From: Rubinisphaera margarita
GTDB lineage: Bacteria > Planctomycetota > Planctomycetia > Planctomycetales > Planctomycetaceae
Reading direction: 5' to 3'
Assembly: GCF_022267515.1 (NCBI RefSeq)
Contig: NZ_JAKFGB010000021.1
Location: 62,001 to 126,000, forward strand
Length of the DNA stretch: 64,000 nucleotides
The position numbers and the translations under genes are program-made. Below, piece after piece: positions 43,201 through 49,042 of this stretch (positions are counted from its first letter, which is position 1; each line of letters begins with the position of its first letter). The notes below the pieces were generated by a model. That model had not been told where the DNA came from and searched no databases. It was given only the letters and a program-made list of their open reading frames with translations.

Positions 43201-43911
43201 AAATACACGCCTGATGGAGGACATATCTGGCTCACCGTCGAAGGCGACGGAAGCGACGTTATCGTCACCGTGAAAGACAACGGATTGGGTATCCCGACCG
43301 AGATGCAGGATCGCATCTTCGAGATGTTCACCCAGATCGATCGGCCTCAGGAGAAAAGCTACACGGGACTCGGTATTGGACTGACCCTGGTCAAACGACT
43401 GGTGGAAATGCACAACGGCAGCATTGCGATTCGGAGTGATGGACCCGGGCGCGGGAGCGAGTTCAGCGTACGACTGCCAGTTCTGAGTGACGCGTTTGGG
43501 GGCCACTCTTCGGAAACCGAGACGGCGGCGAGGGCGAATCCATTGCGCATTCTAGTCGTCGACGACAACAAAGCCGCGGCGTCGATGTTGAGAATGGTCG
43601 TCAAGATGCTGGGCAACGACGTCCGCCTGGCTCATGACGGGCAGCAGGCGGTAGACGTCGCCGAGGAGTTCCTGCCGGATGTCGTGCTGATGGATCTTGG
43701 TATGCCCAGGATGAACGGCTACGAAGCCGCTCGAATCATCCGGGAGAAATCCTGGGGAAAAGACATCCTCCTCGTCGCTCTCACAGGTTGGGGACAGGAT
43801 GAAGACCGGGAGCGAAGCCAGGCGGCCGGCTTCGACCATCATCTGGTCAAACCGGCGGAGCCAGCGGCTGTGCAACTCCTGCTGGCGAATCATCAACCGA
43901 GGATGGCTTAG
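40234..43911 (+). CDS. Membrane six-PAS hybrid histidine kinase
   Basis: 1225 residues from ATG 40234 (TAGG 6 nt upstream). Two N-terminal membrane helices (~7-29 and ~46-73) with only a short stretch between, so sensing is probably by the PAS array. Six PAS/PAC units follow, most ending in a DI-x-ER/R-type linker (FRDISERRR, IEDITERQQ, VRDVTGRRD, VVDITGRKQ, VMDITERKR, MRDQTERKQ). Then HisKA with H870 (GHELRNPLAPIR), HATPase_c (SNLLNNSTKYT, KDNGLGIP, GLGIGLTLVKRLVEMH) and a C-terminal receiver with D1154 (VVLMDLGMPRMNGYEAAR). All catalytic boxes look intact. Divergent from the KaiC-like/kinase operon. The stop codon TAG lies in a TTAGAGC tandem repeat. Confidence 0.95.
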   Translation: MTNTRKLWLIAGILIAALVLTIVPVWFWLGSLQDQMTSTRPDRDVVLWTARAILVALAGLLAVGLLTVIGIFVIGRRVGRTEETLRITLTSIGDAVITTDAEGQVTYLNPVAAALTGWTTADAAGVPLTQVFEIVNESTRAEVKNPALRALQEGVVVGLANHTILIARDGTERFIDDSAAPIRDTDENIVGSVLIFRDISERRRIERQMEDARIYAECIVDTVREPLVVLNGDLRVWTANRSFYQTFRVTSEETERCRLYELGNGQWNIPQLRSLLEEILPQNSVVENYEVVHDFPDIGRRTMLLNARKLYRAGNHTELVLLAIEDITERQQGQESLRRLASLVESSDDAIISKSLDGTIQTWNAAAERIFGYTAEQVIGRPVSILIPEERASEAKQIMDQLRSGHHVEHYETVRVKSDGQRIHVSLTISPIKDDSGQVIGASKIVRDVTGRRDAETALKEARSRLESTLAAAEIGTWEFDPICNAVRADVNLAHMFGVAYEGEAAESLELYLAAIHPEDRERVTSAIEEALAGKDTYEAEYRIVGANENIRWVVARGRVERDASGQAVRMPGVVVDITGRKQAEAELRASEQQRRLALDAAELGSWNIDPATNELVSDDRFRMMFHGSTDPLTYEEAFARLHPDDRPRIRDAMAAATNPDDPVPYAEEYRVIHPDGQIRWVFGWGRGNFDPAQKDRLVSFDGTVMDITERKRIQDALREQELRFRMLVEQVEDYAIFVTDAEGRATTWNEGVLRVLGFTEEEFIGVDIVSSIFRPEDVENGVAQAELAEAAETGSASDDRWMRRKDGTHFWAAGVTTGLHDENGKLLGFMKVMRDQTERKQMEDDLREFAAELSDADRRKTEFLATLGHELRNPLAPIRTGLEAMKLLDDDPDALAEIRSTMERQVQQMVRLIDDLLDVSRITQNKMELRKCRVALNDVVRSAVEATKPFVDEAGHELTVTLSSTPIFLDADPNRLAQIFSNLLNNSTKYTPDGGHIWLTVEGDGSDVIVTVKDNGLGIPTEMQDRIFEMFTQIDRPQEKSYTGLGIGLTLVKRLVEMHNGSIAIRSDGPGRGSEFSVRLPVLSDAFGGHSSETETAARANPLRILVVDDNKAAASMLRMVVKMLGNDVRLAHDGQQAVDVAEEFLPDVVLMDLGMPRMNGYEAARIIREKSWGKDILLVALTGWGQDEDRERSQAAGFDHHLVKPAEPAAVQLLLANHQPRMA

Positions 43912-43942
43912 AGCCTGTCATTTAGAGCCTGTCATCAGGCTC
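43908..43942 (+). terminator. Tandem TTAGAGC repeat with hairpin after the six-PAS kinase
   Basis: A 14-bp unit TTAGAGCCTGTCAT occurs twice in perfect tandem (43908-43921, 43922-43935); the first contains the kinase stop codon. The second forms GAGCCTG-TCAT-CAGGCTC, a perfect 7-bp stem with a 4-nt loop (43925-43942). No T tract follows. Possible transcription stop between the convergent kinase and SPW genes, or the scar of a TTAGAGC-ended element. Confidence 0.5.
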
Positions 43943-43961
43943 GCGGGTTGGCCGGACGGCT

Positions 43962-44333
43962 TCAGAACTTGAGACGGGATTCGTCCCAGGCCCGCGACGG
44001 CGTGGAGGCTTGGCTCGGGATGACGGCGAACATCAGGAGCAGAAAGCCGATGATGAGGTTGTTCTGGAGTGCCGGTGGCGAGATGACCTCAGGCGGATCA
44101 ATTGACCCGGCCGAGAAATACCCGAAGCCCATCATCCAGACCGCAAGCCCGATCAGCAGCAGATGAGCCCGGCGAAGCGGCGGCCAGTAGCACAGCATCG
44201 GGATCACGATCAACGCTAACCCGCAGAGCAGATCGTTCCACCACCACGCGCTCTGGTCGAACGGATGTCGAAAGATGAAAGGGCTCGCGATCATCCACCA
44301 GCCGAGCATGAATTCAATGATCCTAGCCCACAT
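43962..44333 (-). CDS. SPW-repeat membrane protein
   Basis: 123 residues with four hydrophobic helices arranged as two halves. The first half has the SPW signature in the form GWWMIASPFIFRHP...WWWNDLLCGLALI; the second is more diverged (GFGYFSAGSIDPPEV). SPW proteins are small integral membrane proteins of unknown function often found near VKOR-like and epimerase genes. Its start codon overlaps the VKOR stop by one base (TGATG), so it is the last, translationally coupled gene of the three-gene operon with promoter P4. Confidence 0.85.
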   Translation of the reverse strand: MWARIIEFMLGWWMIASPFIFRHPFDQSAWWWNDLLCGLALIVIPMLCYWPPLRRAHLLLIGLAVWMMGFGYFSAGSIDPPEVISPPALQNNLIIGFLLLMFAVIPSQASTPSRAWDESRLKF

Positions 44334-44983
44334 CAGCTCGTACTCCCTGCAACCATTTCATCACCGGCTCGATAGCAGGCGTCAGTCGGGAATCCCCAGA
44401 AGGCTTTCCACATCACGCCGTAATCTCCCTCGCTGATTCGCCACACACGGCGCAGATAATGAAGGCACGACCAGACTTCATCGTACGCGAGATAGATCAG
44501 GATCAGGGAAATAACAGCGGTCACAAGACACAGGAAGCACCAGTAACCAACGACCAGTCCCTGACAGCCGACGAGAATTATGCTGACAATGCCCAACGGA
44601 ATGACATCGAACCCGAAGATGATCACAATCCAGGGACGAGTCTGCCAGCGGCGTGTTGAACCGGCCATGCCGAAGATTGCATCTCCGAGATAGGCCAATG
44701 CTCCAAACGCGGCATCGGGCACGCGAAACCAGCGATACATATAATGGGACGTCTCGGAAGTCAGCACGAACTCCGAACCGTTCTTTCCTTCCTCGCCACT
44801 GAAGAAAGGATCCCACACCCAGGGAATCAGGCCCCATTGGTACAACGCCATGTAACCGGCGATCGCAAAGCCGATTGTGGCCAGAATGGCGACAGGGACT
44901 CGCTGGCTCCACGCAGACGGATTGTGGCCGAACGGTATCACCGGCGCATGGAGAGGCAGGAGTTCGCGGGCGGAATGTGACAT
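44333..44983 (-). CDS. Vitamin K epoxide reductase (VKOR)-family membrane protein
   Basis: 216 residues with about four to five membrane helices (VAILATIGFAIAGYMALYQW; WIVIIFGFDVIPLGIVSIILV; LVTAVISLILIYLAY). The VKOR active-site C-x-x-C is present as GYWCFLCLVTA. Bacterial VKORs normally reoxidise a DsbA-like thiol oxidase using quinone and also need a Cys pair in the loop after the first helix; here that loop (FSGEEGKNGSEFVLTSETSH) has no cysteine. So the protein may transfer electrons differently or not act on DsbA. Middle gene of the SDR/VKOR/SPW operon, 41 nt after the SDR gene. Confidence 0.87.
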   Translation of the reverse strand: MSHSARELLPLHAPVIPFGHNPSAWSQRVPVAILATIGFAIAGYMALYQWGLIPWVWDPFFSGEEGKNGSEFVLTSETSHYMYRWFRVPDAAFGALAYLGDAIFGMAGSTRRWQTRPWIVIIFGFDVIPLGIVSIILVGCQGLVVGYWCFLCLVTAVISLILIYLAYDEVWSCLHYLRRVWRISEGDYGVMWKAFWGFPTDACYRAGDEMVAGSTS

Positions 44984-45024
44984 CTGCTGTCTTTCTTCTC
45001 GGACTGGTGAAACGGACTCCAGAA

Positions 45025-46128
45025 TCAGGACCTCGAAATCGAATCGGGGGCCGGGATCCCATTCGCCTCATACCAGCCTTCAGGATCGGCTTTGAGCTGC
45101 TCCGCCATTTTCGGAATTTCTGACCGCAGGCTGTGCTTCGGTTCCCAGTCCAGTGACTCCCGCGCGTGACTGATGTCGGCCTCGTAGTGATGGTCCGCCA
45201 GGTCAACCATCCATGGCTTGATGAACTGTTCTTCGTCGGGACCGATCTTTCCTTTCACCCAGGCACCTGCCTTCGCCACCGGGGCGGGAACACGGAACGT
45301 CGGCCATTCGGTGCCATGAAAGGCGTCGCCGAACAGGTCCTGAAGTTCACCGTAGCTGACGACTTCGGGTTCAGCTATCAGAAAGATCTCTTCTCGCGCC
45401 AGGTCGTGTCGCCGGTCGACGATCTGTTTGAGGCAAGTCGTCAGATCGTCGAGATGAATGAAGGTATTCCCGTGTTCCGGATTGCCGGGGAACACGTAAC
45501 TCTCCATCTGCTTTTCATAAATACGGGCCATTTGCTGAGTAATGGGGGGCGAATGACCAGCTTCGTCGTACCCCCCGGCGATGCGGGCGAGCACGTAGGG
45601 GATTTCACCATGATGAGCACGGATGACCCGCTCGGCGGCAATCTTCGATGCGGGATAAGCCCACTCACCCCGCATGGGGGAAGACTCATCGAGTTCCTTT
45701 TCGGCATCGGGCTCCATCGCGAGCAGACTGCTGGAAAACAGAAACTGTTCGACTTTGAAGTTCTGTAAGGCCGCGAGCAGTCGACGTGTCCCCTGAACCG
45801 TCAGTTCGTCATAAAGGGGGCTCGGCTCGCCGCTGAAATCATGATAGGCGGCCAGATGCACAACGCTGGCGATTCGCTCGCCGAACTCGTTGCGGATCTG
45901 TTCCATGGTTGACCGGATTGAATCCTCTTCGGTCAGGTCGGTCTCGAAGAACGCGTCGAAGAGGCCCGATTCCTCGGGTGGCGAGAGATCGAGTCCCACG
46001 AGGCGATAGTCGTCTCTCCATGCCCGCGCCAGTCGCAAACCGATCAATCCGCATGAGCCGGTAATTACAACCACGGGGCGGGATGATGAGTCTGATGACG
46101 GTGCGGAGGTATTGTTTCCAGGATTCAT
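45025..46128 (-). CDS. Extended SDR NAD(P)-dependent epimerase/dehydratase-like protein
   Basis: 367 residues. After a Ser-rich N-terminus comes a Rossmann fold with VVITGSCGLIGLRLAR (G-x2-G-x2-G), an acidic residue at the end of strand two (VGLDLS) favouring NAD, VVHLAAYHD, and the catalytic Y-x3-K as WAYPASKIAAERV with SSSLLAME upstream. So it is probably active on a nucleotide sugar or another alcohol/ketone substrate; the specificity is unreadable. First gene of the operon with VKOR and SPW proteins and preceded by sigma-54-type promoter P4. Confidence 0.9.
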   Translation of the reverse strand: MNPGNNTSAPSSDSSSRPVVVITGSCGLIGLRLARAWRDDYRLVGLDLSPPEESGLFDAFFETDLTEEDSIRSTMEQIRNEFGERIASVVHLAAYHDFSGEPSPLYDELTVQGTRRLLAALQNFKVEQFLFSSSLLAMEPDAEKELDESSPMRGEWAYPASKIAAERVIRAHHGEIPYVLARIAGGYDEAGHSPPITQQMARIYEKQMESYVFPGNPEHGNTFIHLDDLTTCLKQIVDRRHDLAREEIFLIAEPEVVSYGELQDLFGDAFHGTEWPTFRVPAPVAKAGAWVKGKIGPDEEQFIKPWMVDLADHHYEADISHARESLDWEPKHSLRSEIPKMAEQLKADPEGWYEANGIPAPDSISRS

Positions 46129-46232
46129 GGCGTTTCCTTTTCCAGTTCAAGGACGCAGAGGAGCAGCGAAGAGTGAACGTGTTCTCCTGTTCGATTCGGA
46201 TGGAAAGTCTCCCTGCGACGCCAGAAGTTTCA

Positions 46233-46247
46233 GCAAACATCATGCCG
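46233..46247 (-). promoter_or_regulatory. Sigma-54 (-24/-12) promoter P4
   Basis: Minus strand CGGCATG-ATGT-TTGCT with GG and GC 10 nt apart. Predicted initiation near 46221 gives a ~93-nt leader for the SDR/VKOR/SPW operon. A TGACA half-site occurs ~100 bp further upstream, near 46345. Confidence 0.68.
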
Positions 46248-46374
46248 CTTCGCACCTGGAGAGATTCAGTGCGTGTCCATTCGCGTGGTGGAATCGATTC
46301 CTGTCTGAAGCGAAACCTGATGTAATACGGAAAGCTATCCGTCGATGACATGACCAGCATGAGGTTCGTCCGCT

Positions 46375-47478
46375 ATGAAGATTGTCCGCATTTTTGCCCA
46401 TCGAGTTGAGCTGCCGCTGGTGGAAGGCTCTTACAAATGGTCCGGCGGCAAGTCGGTCTCCGTGTTCGACAGCACGATCGTCGGCGTTGAAACGGCGTGC
46501 GGCCTGACAGGCTATGGCGAGGTTTGCCCCCTGGGGCCGTTTTATCTTCCGGCTTATGCCGAGGGAGTGCGAGCCGGGCTGAGGGAACTGGCCCCTCATG
46601 TGCTTGGCTGTAATCCGCGGGAGCTGGGAGTGCTTAACCGACGGATGGATGCTGCGTTAAAGGGACATCCTTATGTCAAGTCCGGGATCGACATCGCATG
46701 CTGGGATCTTCTCGGGAAAGTGACCGGACTGCCTGTCTGCGAGTTGATGGGCGGCCGCTTCGGAGAGAGCGTTCGGCTGTATCGCGCGATTTCGCAGTTG
46801 CCGCCCGACGAGATGGCTCGCAACGTCGCCGAGTATCGTCAGCAGGGATACACGCGGTTCCAGCTGAAGGTCGGAGGCGATCCCGATCAGGACATCGCAC
46901 GGATTCGAGCCACCCGGGAGATCCTTTCACCGAATGAACGACTTGTAGCCGACGCCAACACGGGCTGGACGCAGCACGAGGCGATGCGGGTCGTGAGAGC
47001 CGTCCGCGATCTCGACGTTTACATCGAGCAGCCATGCGAGACGTATGAAGAATGTCTCGCGATCCGTAGGAGGACCGATCATCCTTTCGTCCTCGACGAG
47101 AATATCGATTCCCTCCAGATGCTGCTGCGAGCGAAGTCCGATCTCGCGATGGATGTGGTCAATCTGAAGATCAGCAAGCTCGGCGGCTTAACGAAAACTC
47201 GACAGGCTCGCGATCTGTGCGTCTCGATGGGCATTGCGATGACGTTGGAAGACAGTTGGGGCGGCGATATTACGACAGCGGCCATTGCTCATCTGGCCCA
47301 CAGCACGCCCGAGGAACTCCGCTTCACCAGTACCGACTTCAACAGTTACGTCACCGTAAGCACGGCTAAAGGTGCCCCCCAGCGACAACACGGCTTCATG
47401 CAGGCCGGGAGGGCTCCCGGACTGGGGATCTCGCCTCGCGAAGAAGTGCTCGGTGAACGTGTCGTGGACGTTTCCTGA
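46375..47478 (+). CDS. Enolase-superfamily dehydratase, cis-3-hydroxy-L-proline dehydratase-like
   Basis: 367 residues, mandelate racemase/muconate lactonizing enzyme branch. N-terminal capping domain (LPLVEGSYKWSGGKSVSVFDSTIV; YGEVCPLGPFYLPAYAEGVRAGL; GHPYVKSGIDIACWDLLGK), then the barrel with FQLKVGGDPDQD (general base Lys), metal ligands in VADANTGW, YIEQPC and VLDENID, and LKISKLGG (second Lys). The capping-domain wording is, from memory, that of cis-3-hydroxy-L-proline/proline-betaine dehydratases. It probably acts in osmolyte or collagen-derived amino acid catabolism; no transporter or other pathway gene adjoins. Single gene, divergent from the SDR operon. Confidence 0.88.
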   Translation: MKIVRIFAHRVELPLVEGSYKWSGGKSVSVFDSTIVGVETACGLTGYGEVCPLGPFYLPAYAEGVRAGLRELAPHVLGCNPRELGVLNRRMDAALKGHPYVKSGIDIACWDLLGKVTGLPVCELMGGRFGESVRLYRAISQLPPDEMARNVAEYRQQGYTRFQLKVGGDPDQDIARIRATREILSPNERLVADANTGWTQHEAMRVVRAVRDLDVYIEQPCETYEECLAIRRRTDHPFVLDENIDSLQMLLRAKSDLAMDVVNLKISKLGGLTKTRQARDLCVSMGIAMTLEDSWGGDITTAAIAHLAHSTPEELRFTSTDFNSYVTVSTAKGAPQRQHGFMQAGRAPGLGISPREEVLGERVVDVS

Positions 47479-47613
47479 TCCGAACTCGCAGGCGAGCGGC
47501 TGATGCTCGATTCTCAAAACACGGACCTGGCGCGTCGGCTTGGGATTGAAACGGCTTCCCTGCGGGTGTTACCGTAGGAATCCCTCCCCAGATAACTCAC
47601 AGGGATCCAGCAT

Positions 47614-48990
47614 ATGAACTCCTCCGCTGACTATGGACAAGGCTGTCGTGGTTACCGAGCCTTGCCCCGCCGACAGATGCTTCAGGCTGGCGTGCTTGGT
47701 GCACTCGGGCTTTCGACGGCCGACCTGCTTCGTCTTCAGGCCGCGGAGACAGCCGGCCAGACGATTGAGCCTCGCGCCAAGAGCGTGATTCAGATCAATC
47801 TCCCCGGCGGTTTCCCGCATCACGAATCGTTCGATCCCAAGCCGGAGGCTCCTGTCGAGTATCGCGGTTCGTTCGGCGTCGTGAAGACGCGAACTGGCGA
47901 CATTTTCAGCGACAACCTGCCTCAACTGGCTTCGATCGCGGACAAATTGACCGTGGTCCGTTCGGTGGTCGGAAAGATCCCTGATCATGGCCAGGCGACC
48001 TATCACCTGCACACGGGTTACACACCATCGACCGTCATCGACTACCCGCAGCTGGGCTCAGTGGTTTCCCACGAACTCGGCCCTCGCGGCGAGCTTCCGT
48101 GTTACATCGCGATCCCCGGTAAGAATTCCTCGGGAGGAGGCACAGGGTTTCTGCCGAGCAGTCACGGTCCCTTTGAGACCGGCGGCGATCCCGCGAAGGA
48201 GAAGAAGAACTTCCAGGTGCGCGACTTCTCGCTGCCGTCCGATCTTTCGCTGGAACAGCTTCAGCGTCGCCGGGCGGTTCGCGAACTGGTCGATCAGCGG
48301 ATTCGTTCCCTCGAAGCCAATCCCGTGCTCCTCGACACGATGGACGAGTTCCATGCAAACGCCTATTCGCTTCTGACCTCAGCCGATGCCCAGAAAGCGT
48401 TTTCGTTCGAAGACGAAAGCGATGAAACGTTCGAGCTCTACGGCAGTGAAGTCACCGGCGATATCAAGGGGCCGGACGGTCGACTCCACCCGAAAGGACT
48501 GGCGGAACGGCTGATTATCGCTCGGCGTCTCGTCGAATCCGGCGTTCGGTTCGTAACGCTCGAATACGGTTCCTGGGATTGCCATATCGGAGTGGAAAAG
48601 ACCTGTCTCGATTATATGCGGCCGTTCGATTACGCGATCGCAGGACTCGTGGAAGATCTGGATCGCCGCGGCCTGCTCGATTCGACGATCGTCTGGGTGA
48701 CAACGGAGTTCGGTCGAACGCCGAAGGTCAACAAGGAGAGCGGCCGCGACCACTGGGCACGCAGCTACTCGATGATGGTCGCCGGCGGCGGTTTCAATCG
48801 GGGCCTTGTTTACGGCGCCAGCGACTCCACAGGGGGCGAACCCGTTCGCGACGGAGTCACGCTCGAAAACCTCATCGCCACGATCTACCACCAGCTGGGG
48901 ATCGATGCCCGCAAGGAACTGGTTGCGTTCGGCACGCGCCCGATTGAAATCATTCGCGACGCCGAAGTCGTCAAACAGCTTATCAGCTGA
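47614..48990 (+). CDS. DUF1501 Tat-exported protein, first gene of a four-gene operon
   Basis: 458 residues. Tat signal PRRQMLQAGVLGALGL (~18-33). DUF1501 alkaline-phosphatase-like fold: KSVIQINLPGGFPHHESFDPKP at the metal site (GGFPHH instead of GGPSH), IPDHGQATYHLHTGY, VRFVTLEYGSWDCHIG, and VWVTTEFGRTPKVNKESGRDHWARSYSMMVAGGGFNRG. The most divergent of the three DUF1501 proteins here. It heads a block with a pre-peptidase-domain protein, a PSD1-like protein and a cytochrome-WD40 protein; in this subtype the DUF1501 gene comes first. Confidence 0.93.
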   Translation: MNSSADYGQGCRGYRALPRRQMLQAGVLGALGLSTADLLRLQAAETAGQTIEPRAKSVIQINLPGGFPHHESFDPKPEAPVEYRGSFGVVKTRTGDIFSDNLPQLASIADKLTVVRSVVGKIPDHGQATYHLHTGYTPSTVIDYPQLGSVVSHELGPRGELPCYIAIPGKNSSGGGTGFLPSSHGPFETGGDPAKEKKNFQVRDFSLPSDLSLEQLQRRRAVRELVDQRIRSLEANPVLLDTMDEFHANAYSLLTSADAQKAFSFEDESDETFELYGSEVTGDIKGPDGRLHPKGLAERLIIARRLVESGVRFVTLEYGSWDCHIGVEKTCLDYMRPFDYAIAGLVEDLDRRGLLDSTIVWVTTEFGRTPKVNKESGRDHWARSYSMMVAGGGFNRGLVYGASDSTGGEPVRDGVTLENLIATIYHQLGIDARKELVAFGTRPIEIIRDAEVVKQLIS

Positions 48991-49042
48991 GCATGAAGCT
49001 TAAGAGTCGACGCCAGCTTTCTTCTTCAGGAGCCAACTTCGC

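Noticed and set aside
31369..44983. Nitrogen-assimilation (ntrBC) locus
   Set aside because: No glnA, amtB or other nitrogen gene; the putative promoter targets are membrane, redox and RNA-polymerase-associated proteins.
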